Assembly (NCBI RefSeq): GCF_023634805.2
Contig: NZ_CP106883.1
Coordinates: 1-64,000 of the forward strand
Reading direction: 5' to 3'
Length of the DNA stretch: 64,000 nucleotides
From: Comamonas endophytica
GTDB taxonomy: Bacteria > Pseudomonadota > Gammaproteobacteria > Burkholderiales > Burkholderiaceae_C
Shown: one piece after another, positions 1 through 8,619 of the stretch
Layout of the letters: each line of letters opens with the position of its first letter
Numbering within the stretch: position 1 is the stretch's first letter
Position numbers and translations under genes: made by a program
The notes under the pieces: model-generated
Told to the model about the DNA's origin: nothing
Seen by the model: only the letters and a program-made list of their open reading frames with translations
The model's database searches: none

Positions 1-769
1 TACATGCATCACCCGGCAATAGCACCTTATTTCGGTTGGCAGCGTGTGCCAAACCGCAGCCGGACAGCGTTCGCAAATCGTTGAAGGTGTTGGCCTCTGG
101 TGACTCTTCAAACGAGATATCGTAGGACTTAAGTAAGTATTTTCTGAATTTGCTATCTCTCTCGCTGCAGATCTGCTCTGGTCCGAGCTGAATGAATCCT
201 TGTCGTTCATTTTCAATCTCCTTGGCTCCATGGAAAGTTCGTTGCAAGGCGTATTTGATCTCAAGCGCATCGCATGCCTGCATGAGCCGTTTCTTGTCGT
301 AGTAAGGCTCGATATTCTGCAGCCCCGTAGGATGGACCTTATTGATTGCTACATGGACATGCAAGTGATCCGTGTCCTTATGGATGGCAGATATCCTTTG
401 GTGGTCCGCCAAGCCTATGGCTGCGCACAATTCATCTTCAATCGCATGCAAGACATCAAGGCTTGGATTTTCACCTTGCGGAAATGAAAACACCAAATGA
501 TAGGTTTTATCGGCCTTTGATTTCCTGTTTTCTGCTTGTTTCGCGCTGATCAATATCGTGGCAATGGCCGGGTCGTCCGTACCGCAGTTTGTCACTCTAT
601 AGCTAGCCACCCGTTCACCTACGGCAGTCGTCTCCTGGGTGTCCAAAATATAGTCTGCGGTCCTTAGCCACGAGGCAGGATCGATACCTCCCTTGGCGGC
701 AATCATGTACCGCACCAGCCTGGCCGGGCTTGAGGTTCCCTTGGCCCGAGGTATTCTTTTGGCAATCAT
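1..769 (-). CDS. traI: TraI-like MOBP relaxase, N-terminal part (cut by window edge)
   Basis: DNA relaxase that nicks oriT and stays bound to the transferred strand. The frame is open from an ATG at 769 to the left edge (256 codons, C-terminus outside). It begins MIAKRIPRAKG and has Tyr21 in RLVRYM, matching the catalytic tyrosine of IncP TraI. The metal-binding motif HKDTDHLHVHVAINKVHP (His130 onward) is the MOBP motif III with the conserved following Asn and HP. The start overlaps the traJ stop by ATGA, so the two are translationally coupled, as in RP4. The coupling protein TraG is not in the window and may lie further left. Family assignment is firm; the missing C-terminal helicase or primase-like region cannot be judged. 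Confidence 0.93.
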   Translation of the reverse strand, partial: MIAKRIPRAKGTSSPARLVRYMIAAKGGIDPASWLRTADYILDTQETTAVGERVASYRVTNCGTDDPAIATILISAKQAENRKSKADKTYHLVFSFPQGENPSLDVLHAIEDELCAAIGLADHQRISAIHKDTDHLHVHVAINKVHPTGLQNIEPYYDKKRLMQACDALEIKYALQRTFHGAKEIENERQGFIQLGPEQICSERDSKFRKYLLKSYDISFEESPEANTFNDLRTLSGCGLAHAANRNKVLLPGDAC

Positions 770-1134
770 TGCTTATGCATCCGCGACATCAAAAATGTCA
801 TTTCGGTCTGCAAGGCCCGGAAATCCATCATCATGGCCTCGACATCGATTGGCCGCGCACCCTGCCCCCGCTTTTCAGCCAGCCAAAGTTTCAATAGCCC
901 AGCGACGCGGCCAAGATCGCCATTGACCTTTGCGATATCACTGACCGCTTGGAAATCAAGCTTTGAACGGATTGGGTTCTTTAATCCGGCAGCCAGAAGG
1001 TAGGCGGACAGGGATAAACCGGCTTGGTCGGCCAATTCCGCAACCTTTGCTTTTTCCACGTCTGTCACCCAGACTTTGATGGGCGGCACTTCACGGCGTG
1101 GCCGAGGCTGCTGATCGTCGTTTTCGTGTGACAT
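766..1134 (-). CDS. traJ: TraJ/MobC-like relaxosome accessory protein
   Basis: A 122-residue protein that in IncP systems binds the oriT inverted repeat and recruits the relaxase. The sequence has the ribbon-helix-helix character of MobC/TraJ proteins: the segment PPIKVWVTDVEKAKVAELAD, then SLSAYLLAAGLKNPI and NGDLGRVAGLLKLWL, is typical. I chose the ATG at 1134, preceded by a GAGGG Shine-Dalgarno, over a GTG at 1149. It is divergent from traK across the oriT and overlaps traI. It was recognised by family pattern and position; short accessory proteins diverge quickly, so the symbol rests mainly on synteny. Confidence 0.85.
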   Translation of the reverse strand: MSHENDDQQPRPRREVPPIKVWVTDVEKAKVAELADQAGLSLSAYLLAAGLKNPIRSKLDFQAVSDIAKVNGDLGRVAGLLKLWLAEKRGQGARPIDVEAMMMDFRALQTEMTFLMSRMHKQ

Positions 1135-1254
1135 CTGGAATGCCCTCACTGGAACTGGTGCGCCAACCTGGCGTTTGTCTTTGGTGCTATTCGCGGCAGC
1201 GAATCCCAGCCTCGCAGAGCAAGATGCGTCGAGCCGAAGGCGAGTAAGCAGGGG

Positions 1255-1320
1255 GGCTGGAGGCAGGAGCGGCGCAGCCGCGTAGGCCTACAGCACACAT
1301 CTTGCCGTCAAGCTTTTGCG
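1255..1320 (+). other. oriT: IncP-type origin of transfer (oriT), nick at about 1304/1305
   Basis: The top strand reads GGCCTACAGCACACATCTTG then CC from 1285. RP4 oriT has GGCCTACTTCACCTATCCTG then CC, so 16 of 20 positions agree, and the nick consensus YATCYTG/Y is met at 1298-1305. A small hairpin (GCGGC at 1270, GCCGC at 1278) lies upstream where TraJ's repeat is expected. The site sits between divergent traJ and traK, as in RP4. The rest of the gene-free interval 1135-1542 holds AT-rich sequence with repeated AAATTTCCTT-like words near 1418 and 1459 that could be TraK binding sites and promoters. Confidence 0.85.
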
Positions 1321-1542
1321 CCGCGTGGATAATCCAGCGTAGCACGCAGGCCGCAATTAATCCTCCATAGACTATATTTTCCGCAAGGAATTGCGCCACT
1401 CTTCCAAAGTTGCCTTAAATTTCCTTTGTGCAGGCTTCGAGCTTTCAAAAGTTTCGCTAAATTTCCTTGATTTTCATTAAATTGCTTTGCACGCATCGCT
1501 AGAAATCTGCTTGGTTTGAGCGCACGCGCTAAGGAGAACAGC

Positions 1543-1899
1543 ATGCAAGATCAGCCTACTCAGGCCCAGCGCGGCCAAGGGCGCGTGGCCTTCCTGGCAT
1601 TGCTTGAGAAATTCCGGACGCTGCTTCTAGAGGGCCATTCACTGCTCACCATCCACAAGGATCACCAGCAGCAACTCGGCATCTCCTATCCGCAATTCAC
1701 CAAATATATCAACCGATATCTGAGTGCGGAAGTAAAGGATAGGCACCAAAAGGAAATTTCCGTCGGCTTGGGTAGACATCTGCTGAATGCTTCCCGAATG
1801 AAAAACCACAGTCTAAAGACACAGAAAAAACCTGCAGGCAATCCCAATGGATTTACCTACAACCCCAACAGCGGAAACTCACGCGGCGATCTCATTTGA
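1543..1899 (+). CDS. traK: TraK-like oriT-binding protein
   Basis: A 118-residue protein resembling RP4 TraK, which wraps the leading-region side of oriT. The diagnostic stretch is RVAFLALLEKFRTLLLEGHS, then the segment ending GISYPQFTKYINRYL, with the same spacing as RP4 TraK (VAFLAV...ETFTHHVKRYI). The start at 1543 is set by AAGGAG at 1531-1536; an upstream in-frame ATG at 1516 lacks a ribosome site. The C-terminal third is basic and low in predicted structure. It is the first gene of traK-traL-traM, transcribed away from oriT. Confidence 0.85.
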   Translation: MQDQPTQAQRGQGRVAFLALLEKFRTLLLEGHSLLTIHKDHQQQLGISYPQFTKYINRYLSAEVKDRHQKEISVGLGRHLLNASRMKNHSLKTQKKPAGNPNGFTYNPNSGNSRGDLI

Positions 1900-1915
1900 A
1901 TCAAGAGGATTTAAA

Positions 1916-2635
1916 ATGAAACAGGTTCATTTTACCCTGCAAGGCAAAGGCGGCGTTGGCAAATCCTTCATATCGGCCTTGCTGATTCAATACCTTCGCT
2001 CCAAAGGCAATGAGGTACAGGCGGTTGATACCGACCCTGTGAATGCCACGCTGTCCGGCTACAAGGCATTCAATACGCAGCGCCTTGAGCTCATAAAGAA
2101 CGGCACACTGAATGAAAGAAATTTCGACAACCTGATTGAACAGATTGTGGCGGAAGACAGCGACTTTGTTGTTGACAATGGCGCGGCATCATTCCTTCCG
2201 CTGACCTACTACCTTGCAGAGAATGACGCAATAAATATCATCCAGGAAAATGGCAAGCAGGTCGTAATTCACACGGTCATTACCGGCGGACAAGCCATGC
2301 GCGACACTTTGGCCGGGCTGGCCTCGTTGGCTGAGCAAATGCCCGGAGATGCGCAAATAGTAGTATGGCTCAATGAATATTTCGGCGACATTGAAGCTGC
2401 GGGCACGCAATTCGAGCACATGCAGGTCTACAAGAATAACAAGGATCGCATTGCTGGAATTGTTCGGATTGCACGACAAACCAGCACAACCTATGGCGAG
2501 GACATCAAACTGATGCTCGACAGCAAGCTTACTTTTGAAGAAGTAAAGCAAGCGCCAGAGTTCAAGTTGATGGCCAAGTCGCGTTTGGAAAAAACAAAAT
2601 CTGCAATCTTTGACCAGCTTGCGCTTGTTGTCTGA
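1916..2635 (+). CDS. traL: TraL-like P-loop ATPase of the transfer leader region
   Basis: A 239-residue ParA/MinD-superfamily protein close to IncP TraL. The deviant Walker A is LQGKGGVGKSFISALL near residues 8-20, followed by VDTDPVNATLSGYKA, both nearly identical in TraL of RP4. VVDNGAASFLPL and HTVITGGQAM also match. The start at 1916 (MKQVHF) fits the family and follows AGAGGAT; the ATG at 1847 is a longer extension overlapping traK. TraL is non-essential or accessory in IncP transfer and its biochemical role is not settled. Confidence 0.9.
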   Translation: MKQVHFTLQGKGGVGKSFISALLIQYLRSKGNEVQAVDTDPVNATLSGYKAFNTQRLELIKNGTLNERNFDNLIEQIVAEDSDFVVDNGAASFLPLTYYLAENDAINIIQENGKQVVIHTVITGGQAMRDTLAGLASLAEQMPGDAQIVVWLNEYFGDIEAAGTQFEHMQVYKNNKDRIAGIVRIARQTSTTYGEDIKLMLDSKLTFEEVKQAPEFKLMAKSRLEKTKSAIFDQLALVV

Positions 2636-2646
2636 GGGAGGCAACG

Positions 2647-3099
2647 ATGATCGACTTCGATGAAATCAGGAAAGAGCTCGCGATTCGCCACAATGTTTTG
2701 CTTGGCAAGGACGACCCTATACTTGTCACCGTCACACTCAATGAATTGGTTCTCAAGCAATATCTCGATTTAGTTGAAAGCCAGTATGCGGAGACCAGCA
2801 AGGAGCTTACTGTCATCCTGCAGCAGCACGTTGAGCAATCTAAGCAAACCGCTGGGAAAATAATCACCGAGGCGTCCAATTATGTCAGTGAGCAAGTACA
2901 TAAATCTATGGAATCCACTTTGCAGCAGGTCACAACCGAATTAAAGAAGGATATTCAGTCTGCGATGAACCTTCAAAGAAGGTCACTGGCCTCTGCTGTC
3001 GAGGCCCAATCTTTCAGGAAAGCAGCGTATATTTCAGCTATTACGGCAGGAGTATCTGCCTTGATTGCTGTGGGGGCAGTTATCTTCGCTGCGCTTTGA
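2647..3099 (+). CDS. traM: TraM-like transfer protein
   Basis: A 150-residue protein with the N-terminal signature of IncP TraM (IRHNVLLGKDDPILVTVTLNE), a long predicted helical or coiled-coil middle, and one C-terminal hydrophobic segment of about 20 residues (AAYISAITAGVSALIAVGAV), suggesting a tail-anchored inner-membrane protein. It follows traL by 11 bp with a GGGAGGC ribosome site, so it is probably in the same operon. IncP TraM helps transfer efficiency, but its molecular role is unclear. Assignment rests on the DDPIL motif, length and order. Confidence 0.8.
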   Translation: MIDFDEIRKELAIRHNVLLGKDDPILVTVTLNELVLKQYLDLVESQYAETSKELTVILQQHVEQSKQTAGKIITEASNYVSEQVHKSMESTLQQVTTELKKDIQSAMNLQRRSLASAVEAQSFRKAAYISAITAGVSALIAVGAVIFAAL

Positions 3100-3159
3100 T
3101 AAGATGCTGATTGCCCCGTCTACGTAGGGGGTCCTCTCACTACGGAAACAGGAGGTGCC

Positions 3160-3414
3160 ATGCGAACGGATTCGCAAGACGCCGATGACGCACACAGCAA
3201 AGCGATCTCCCCAGAGCGATTGATCTTCGCTCGCAACTTCCGTAAAGCACGGACAAAAGCCAAGTTGACCCAGCGGGGCGTCACCAAGCGAACCGGATTC
3301 GCCCAGTCATGGATCAGCGCAGTTGAAACAGGACGTAGCAATATCAATCTCGACAACATGGCAGTTTTAGCCAAATGCGTTGACGTTCCGCTCTGGCAAC
3401 TCCTTGTGCCATAG
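3160..3414 (+). CDS. XRE-family helix-turn-helix regulator
   Basis: An 84-residue DNA-binding protein. Residues about 22-78 form a Cro/C1-type helix-turn-helix: ARNFRKARTKAKLTQRGVTK, then AQSWISAVETGRSNINLDNM. It has its own ribosome site (ACAGGAGGTGCC) and lies alone between traM and the trb operon, followed by a strong terminator. It is a plausible controller of trb and of itself, with the palindrome at 3515-3532 as a candidate operator (inference). No enzymatic domain is present. Confidence 0.8.
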   Translation: MRTDSQDADDAHSKAISPERLIFARNFRKARTKAKLTQRGVTKRTGFAQSWISAVETGRSNINLDNMAVLAKCVDVPLWQLLVP

Positions 3415-3450
3415 GAAAAAAATTGGCTTAAACCTCCATCCATAATGGAT

Positions 3451-3482
3451 AAAACCATGCTTCTGGGCATGGTTTTTTTTTG
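3451..3482 (+). terminator. Rho-independent terminator after the XRE gene
   Basis: Stem AACCATGC with GCATGGTT around a short TTCTGG-type loop, then a run of about ten T. It separates the traKLM/XRE transcript from the trb promoter. Confidence 0.85.
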
Positions 3483-3514
3483 TTTCATGTGTATGTTGCG
3501 CCATTTTTCCAATT

Positions 3515-3532
3515 GATAGTCTACTGACTATC
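3515..3532. promoter_or_regulatory. Perfect palindrome, candidate operator of the trb operon
   Basis: GATAGTC-TACT-GACTATC, two perfect 7-bp arms with a 4-bp spacer, 61 bp upstream of the trbB start in the only gap large enough for the trb promoter. A role as binding site for the upstream XRE protein is inference from position. Confidence 0.55.
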
Positions 3533-3592
3533 ACGCCGCACAGGCATTGGTGACCGAACGCGCCAGGAAAGCACCCAAGGACGGGGGGCAAT

Positions 3593-4564
3593 ATGCAAAG
3601 TTCAGAACCCTTCAACCTGTCACTGAACCGATCGGAGCATGAGCGCCGCATCAATGAGAAGCTGCGCCGCGAACTTGGTCCGAACATCTGCCGGCTCCTG
3701 GAAGATCCGGATGTGATCGAGATCATGCTCAACCCCGACGGAAAGTTGTGGGTGGAATGCCTTGGGGCGCCGATGGTATCGATCGGGGGGCTTTCAGCCT
3801 CGCAAGCAGAGTCGCTCATGGGGACGGTGGCCTCGACCCTGAAGACGCAGATAACCGCTCAGAACCCCATCCTGGAATGCGAGTTGCCGCTGGACGGCTC
3901 GCGTTTCGAGGCGCTGATCCCTCCCGTTGTGCGCTCGCCTACCTTCACCATCCGCAAGAAGGCGATCAGGATCTTTTCGCTGGATGACTATGTAGACGCT
4001 GGGACCATGAACTCGGACCAGCGTGACGCGATCCAGGCGGCTGTGCGCAACCGACGCAACATCCTGGTGGTGGGGGGAACGGGGACCGGCAAGACGACGC
4101 TCACCAACGCCATCACCGACTACATGACGAAAGTCTGTCCCCAGGATCGGCTGGCGATCATCGAGGACACCGGCGAGCTGCAATGCAATGCGCCCAATGC
4201 CGTGACGATGAGGTCCGTCGATCACGTGGACATGACGCGGCTGCTCAAGGCCACGATGCGGCTGCGCCCGGACCGGATCCTGGTGGGCGAAGTCCGCGAT
4301 GGCGCTGCCCTGGCGCTGCTCAAGGCCTGGAACACGGGGCACCCCGGCGGGGCTGCAACCGTGCACGCGAACTCGGCTGCTGCCGGATTGATCCGCCTGG
4401 AACAGCTGGTCGCTGAAGCCACCCAGGCACCAATGCAATCGCTCATCGCCGAAGCCATCGATCTGATTGTTTCCATCGGGAAGGAGAGCGGCAAAAGGCG
4501 CGTTCAGGAGGTCGTCTTGGTTGAAGCCTACGACGGCCATGCTTACGTCACCAAACCAGTCTAG
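3593..4564 (+). CDS. trbB: TrbB/VirB11-type secretion ATPase
   Basis: A 323-residue hexameric traffic ATPase powering the type IV secretion channel on the cytoplasmic face. Walker A VVGGTGTGKTTL is at about residues 159-170, the Asp box AIIEDTGELQ near 193, and the Walker B region RPDRILVGEVRDGAAL at about 226-241, followed by the His box GHPGGAATVHANS. The length is normal for TrbB. The start follows GGGGGG, eight bases away. It is the first gene of the trb operon, 8 bp before trbC. Confidence 0.95.
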   Translation: MQSSEPFNLSLNRSEHERRINEKLRRELGPNICRLLEDPDVIEIMLNPDGKLWVECLGAPMVSIGGLSASQAESLMGTVASTLKTQITAQNPILECELPLDGSRFEALIPPVVRSPTFTIRKKAIRIFSLDDYVDAGTMNSDQRDAIQAAVRNRRNILVVGGTGTGKTTLTNAITDYMTKVCPQDRLAIIEDTGELQCNAPNAVTMRSVDHVDMTRLLKATMRLRPDRILVGEVRDGAALALLKAWNTGHPGGAATVHANSAAAGLIRLEQLVAEATQAPMQSLIAEAIDLIVSIGKESGKRRVQEVVLVEAYDGHAYVTKPV

Positions 4565-4572
4565 AGGTCCTT

Positions 4573-5058
4573 ATGCAAGTTGCATCCACTTCGGCACCGT
4601 CCTCACTCACCGGCAAGGCGTGGGCCATCGTATCCAGCCCGTACTTCTGGCTGGGTGTTGTCCTCGTGGTTTTTCTGTTCGGCCTCATCCAGCCTGCGCA
4701 TGCAGCGGATGCGTCCGATGGTGGCGGCGCCGGCCTGCCGTGGGAAGTCCCCCTGGGCAAGCTCAAGAAATCGGTGAGCGGGCCGGTGGCCTTTGCCATC
4801 GCGCTGCTGGGGATCATTGCCTGCGGATCCACGCTCATCTGGGGTGGCGAAGTGTCGGAGTTCACCCGCCGGATGGTCTATGTCGTCCTGGTGGTCTGCA
4901 TGATCGTCTTTGCCAACACCATGCTGACGGGCGCGCTGTTCTCGGGTGCCTTGGTGCCCTCAAGCTGCCGCTGGTGCGGCAATGCATACCCAGCCACAGC
5001 CGGCGCGCTGGCCGGCCCTGGGAGGCACCAATGGATAGCAACGAACCGCTGCGCCTGA
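4573..5058 (+). CDS. trbC: TrbC/VirB2-type conjugative prepilin
   Basis: Pilin precursor. A signal peptide ends near residue 44 (IQPAHA before ADASDG), then LPWEVPLGKLKKSVSGPVAF and two hydrophobic helices with the family pattern FAIALLGIIACGSTLIWGGE and EFTRRMVYVVLVVCMIVFAN. The last 30 residues after SGALVP are Cys/Trp-rich and unlike other TrbC tails, and the gene overlaps trbD by 28 bp. This could be a natural extension or a small indel near 4950. Function is secure from the core; the C-terminus is uncertain. Confidence 0.88.
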   Translation: MQVASTSAPSSLTGKAWAIVSSPYFWLGVVLVVFLFGLIQPAHAADASDGGGAGLPWEVPLGKLKKSVSGPVAFAIALLGIIACGSTLIWGGEVSEFTRRMVYVVLVVCMIVFANTMLTGALFSGALVPSSCRWCGNAYPATAGALAGPGRHQWIATNRCA

Positions 5059-5345
5059 CGCCATTTCACCGGGCGCTGCACCGCCCGCAGCAAATCATGG
5101 GCGGAGAGCGCGAGCTGATGCTGTTCTCCATGCTGATTGCCGGTGGCCTGGTGGTTTCGGCGCTCAACCTGCTGGCAACGGGCATTGGCCTGGTGCTCTG
5201 GCTGGTCTGTGTCTATGGCCTGCGCAAGATGGCCAAGGCCGATCCTGAAATGTCGAAGGTCTATCTGCGGCAACTGAAATACCGGGCCTACTACAGCCCG
5301 TTTTCCCGGCCCTTCCGCCTCGCGAAATCGCCCCGGGTCTACTAG
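5031..5345 (+). CDS. trbD: TrbD/VirB3-like inner-membrane protein
   Basis: A 104-residue protein of the mating-pair apparatus that partners the TrbE ATPase. It starts MDSNEPLRLTPFHRALHRPQ, a typical TrbD N-terminus, followed by two membrane segments around residues 28-65. The ATG at 5031 follows GGGAGG. A much longer open frame upstream of it is a shadow of trbC. It is followed 12 bp later by trbE. Confidence 0.9.
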   Translation: MDSNEPLRLTPFHRALHRPQQIMGGERELMLFSMLIAGGLVVSALNLLATGIGLVLWLVCVYGLRKMAKADPEMSKVYLRQLKYRAYYSPFSRPFRLAKSPRVY

Positions 5346-5357
5346 AAGGAGCTCGCA

Positions 5358-7865
5358 ATGCTCGCCCTCGCCCCCTTCCGCAGCAAAGCCGCGGGGCTGC
5401 CTGACCTGCTCAACTTTGCGGCGCTGATCGATGACGGGGTCGTGCTGGGAAAGGACGGCTCGCTGATGGCTGGCTTTTTCTTCCGCGGGGACGATGCCGC
5501 CTCGGCAACGACCGAGGAACGCAACTATCTCACCGCGCTCGTCAACCAATACCTGGCGCGCTTTGGCTCGGGCTGGGCCATGTGGATGGATGCCGCCCGG
5601 CTCCCCTCGCCAGGCTATCCGGCACCAGAAAAATCCCATTTTCCAGAGCCCGTGACGGCGCTGATCGACGCGGAACGCCGCGCCGCCTTCGAGGCCAAGG
5701 ATGCCCTGTTTGAAACGGAGTACGCCCTGATCCTGCAGTTCCTGCCACCGACCCGGCGCGACTCGAGGGTTGGCGAACTCGTCTATGACGATGAAGGCCG
5801 CGACGACTCAAACCCCGCAGACCGCCTGCTGGCGGAATTCAAGAAAAAGATAGACGACCTGCAAGACGGGCTGGGCGACCTTCTGCACATGCGCCGCATG
5901 GGATCCATCGTTGTGTCCAAGCCTCCTGGTGAACGGGAAGAAGCCTACGAGTCCGACGAACTGGTGAACTACCTTCACTTTGCGCTGACCAATGAGCCGA
6001 TCGCGCTGCGCATCCCGGATTGCCCCATGTACCTCGACGCGTGGCTAGGATTCCATGAGCTATGGCCTGGCGACACGCCCAAGCTGGGAAAGAAATTCAT
6101 CAGCTGCGTCGCCATCGAGGGCTTCCCAGGCCACTCATATCCCGGAATCCTCGACATGCTCGACGGCTTGCCGCTCGCCTACCGCTGGTCGAGCCGCTTC
6201 ATCTTCCTTGAGCAGCACGAGGCCATTGCCGCGCTCAACCGGTACCGGCTGAAGTGGCAGCAGAAGATCCGCGGATTCTGGTCGCAGGTAATGAAGTCCC
6301 AAAAGGGCATGGTCAATACCGACGCATTGGAAATGTCGCGGCAGACCGAGGTAGCCATCAACGACGCCAAATCCGGGCTCGTGGCCTATGGCTACTACAC
6401 GCCGGTCATCGTGTTGATGAGCGAGAGCCGCACGGTACTTGAAGACCAGGCGCGCCACGTCAAGCGGGAACTTGAACGCCGGGGTTTTGGCGCCCGCGTG
6501 GAATCCGTCAATGCCCTGGAGGCTTGGCTGGGGTCTTTGCCGGGCCAGACCTTCCCCAATGTGCGCCGGCCCCTGGTGCACACGCTGAACCTTGCGGACC
6601 TGTTGCCGCTGGCCAGCGTCTGGCCCGGGCTGCGTGAGAATCCATGCGAGTTCTACCCAGCAGGCTCTCCCCCGCTCATGCAGACGGTCACCACCGGTGA
6701 CACGCCGTTCCGGCTGAATCTGCATGTGGGCGACGTCGGGCACACCCTGATCTTCGGCCCGACGGGCGCCGGCAAATCGACGCTTCTGGCTTCGCTCCAC
6801 GCCCAATTCAGGCGCTATCGCAGCCGTCCGCGGCGTGACGGATCGCATGTGCCGGCAACCATCACGGCGTTTGACAAGGGACGCTCCCTGTTTGCCTTGT
6901 GCAAAGCGACCAGCGGCATTCATTACGACATTGGCAACGACGAAGCGGACACCCCGGCGCTGACGCCGCTGATCGACATCGACAGCGAGTCGGACGCGCT
7001 TTGGGCCGAGGAATGGATCGCCACATGCTTTGAGCTGCAAGCCAGGAAACAGCCCTCGCCGCAGCAGAAGTCGGAGATCCATCGGGCCATGAATCTCTTG
7101 CGGGACTCGCCACGCGACTTCCGCTCGATGACTGACTACGTTTCAACCATACAGGACGGCGAGATCCGGGCCGCCCTGTCGCACTACACGCTGAACGGCT
7201 CCATGGGTCATCTACTGGATGGCAAAGACGATTCTCTGAAATTGAGTAGCTACACCGTCTTTGAAATAGACGAGCTAATGAACATGGGGAATGCAAACGC
7301 CATCCCTGTGCTTCTATTCCTTTTTCGCCGCTTTGAGCGGTCCTTGAAAGGTCAGCCAGCAATGCTTTCGCTGGATGAGGCATGGGTGATGCTGGGCCAT
7401 CCAGTTTTCCGGGAAAAACTGCGCGAATGGCTCAAGGAGCTTAGAAAGAAGAACTGTTTGGTCATTTTGGCAACGCAGAGCCTGTCCGATGCAGTGGGCT
7501 CTGGTCTGCTCGATGTCCTTATGGAACAGTGCCCCACAAAGATTCTCCTGCCCAACAAAGAGGCTGAGCTTCACGGGACCAAAGACAGCCCTGGCCCGGC
7601 TGATCTTTACGCGATGTTTGGACTGAACAATAAAGAAATTGCTCTGCTGAAGAACGGTCGATACAAGCGCCAATATTATTACAAGTCACCGCTTGGACGG
7701 CGGATATTTGAGCTAGGCCTGGGGCCTCTTGCACTGGCTTTTGTTGCGATATCAGACAAGGAAACACTGGCGGAAATTCGTCGCCTTATCGATACAGAAG
7801 GCGCGGACTGGCCGCTTCATTGGATGACCAAAAAGGGGGTGGACTATGAGAAATATCTCGCATAA
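5358..7865 (+). CDS. trbE: TrbE/VirB4-type secretion ATPase
   Basis: An 835-residue ATPase energising pilus assembly and transfer. Walker A IFGPTGAGKSTLLAS lies near residues 464-478 and Walker B PAMLSLDEAWVML near 668, with the VirB4 N-terminal domain (CagE/TrbE/VirB4) before them. The start follows AAGGAG. Base composition shifts sharply inside the gene: up to about 7,190 it is GC-rich like trbB, afterwards codons become AT-richer like the downstream trb genes, suggesting a recombination joint within the coding region. It overlaps trbJ by 20 bp. Confidence 0.95.
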   Translation: MLALAPFRSKAAGLPDLLNFAALIDDGVVLGKDGSLMAGFFFRGDDAASATTEERNYLTALVNQYLARFGSGWAMWMDAARLPSPGYPAPEKSHFPEPVTALIDAERRAAFEAKDALFETEYALILQFLPPTRRDSRVGELVYDDEGRDDSNPADRLLAEFKKKIDDLQDGLGDLLHMRRMGSIVVSKPPGEREEAYESDELVNYLHFALTNEPIALRIPDCPMYLDAWLGFHELWPGDTPKLGKKFISCVAIEGFPGHSYPGILDMLDGLPLAYRWSSRFIFLEQHEAIAALNRYRLKWQQKIRGFWSQVMKSQKGMVNTDALEMSRQTEVAINDAKSGLVAYGYYTPVIVLMSESRTVLEDQARHVKRELERRGFGARVESVNALEAWLGSLPGQTFPNVRRPLVHTLNLADLLPLASVWPGLRENPCEFYPAGSPPLMQTVTTGDTPFRLNLHVGDVGHTLIFGPTGAGKSTLLASLHAQFRRYRSRPRRDGSHVPATITAFDKGRSLFALCKATSGIHYDIGNDEADTPALTPLIDIDSESDALWAEEWIATCFELQARKQPSPQQKSEIHRAMNLLRDSPRDFRSMTDYVSTIQDGEIRAALSHYTLNGSMGHLLDGKDDSLKLSSYTVFEIDELMNMGNANAIPVLLFLFRRFERSLKGQPAMLSLDEAWVMLGHPVFREKLREWLKELRKKNCLVILATQSLSDAVGSGLLDVLMEQCPTKILLPNKEAELHGTKDSPGPADLYAMFGLNNKEIALLKNGRYKRQYYYKSPLGRRIFELGLGPLALAFVAISDKETLAEIRRLIDTEGADWPLHWMTKKGVDYEKYLA

Positions 7866-8619
7866 ATCCTTCGGCTTGCATGCTTCGGCGGCAATCATGG
7901 CGAGCGTGCTCATTGGTTCTGTTTTCTATCTATCGGCTCCCAAACCTGCTCATGCCATTTATTGCTCGAACTGCGCTACGTGGTATCACCAAATGCGTGA
8001 GTACGCTGAAGCTGTATCGACGAATTTGAATACGGCCAAACAGCTGCAGACCCAAATTAGTCAATACAACGACATGGTGAAGCAAGGCATGTCCTTGCCA
8101 TCGAGAAATTTCAAAAATATAACGCGCGATCTGGAAAACATCGCAGATGTCTACCGCGGAACCCAGGCGATTGGGAGGAACATTTCAAACCTTGAAGAAG
8201 CATTCAAGCAGCAGTTTCCTGGCTACCAAACCTATCTTCAATCATCTAGCAGAGCGTCCGAGATGATGCCAAGCCGCTATGAAAAGTGGGATAGGCAAGG
8301 GCAGGATAACGCGCGCACGGCAATGCTATCCGCAGGAATGAACATCAGCACATTCGCCTCAGAAGAGGCGCAACTCAGAACGCTGGTCAGTCGCTCCCAA
8401 AACGCAGAGGGGCGCCTTCAGGCCATCCAAGCAGGCAACGAAATCGCGGCCTCCAACGTGCAGCAACTTCAAAAACTCCGGGATTTGCTGGCTACACAAA
8501 TTCAGATGCAAAGCAATTATATGGCTCAAGAGCAAGAACGCATGTCTATTGAAAACGCACTTCAACAGCAGCGCAGTTCAATGATAATTAATGACACCGG
8601 CCTGGATAAGGGGTACTAA
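7846..8619 (+). CDS. trbJ: TrbJ/VirB5-like periplasmic pilus protein
   Basis: A 257-residue protein with an N-terminal signal peptide ending about residue 37 (SAPKPAHA before IYCSNCATWYHQ) and a helical, Gln-rich body. The motif CSNCATWYHQMREYAEAV is characteristic of TrbJ, and two cysteines lie just after the cleavage site. VirB5-type proteins sit at the pilus tip or in the periplasm. The C-terminal codons DKGY contain the ribosome site (AAGGGG) of the next gene. Confidence 0.9.
   Translation: MRNISHKSFGLHASAAIMASVLIGSVFYLSAPKPAHAIYCSNCATWYHQMREYAEAVSTNLNTAKQLQTQISQYNDMVKQGMSLPSRNFKNITRDLENIADVYRGTQAIGRNISNLEEAFKQQFPGYQTYLQSSSRASEMMPSRYEKWDRQGQDNARTAMLSAGMNISTFASEEAQLRTLVSRSQNAEGRLQAIQAGNEIAASNVQQLQKLRDLLATQIQMQSNYMAQEQERMSIENALQQQRSSMIINDTGLDKGY

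Noticed and set aside
1219..1226. A second CATCTTGC nick-like word on the minus strand 79 bp from the oriT nick
   Set aside because: It lacks the GGCCTAC and CAC context shared with RP4 and points the wrong way relative to traJ and traK; probably chance.
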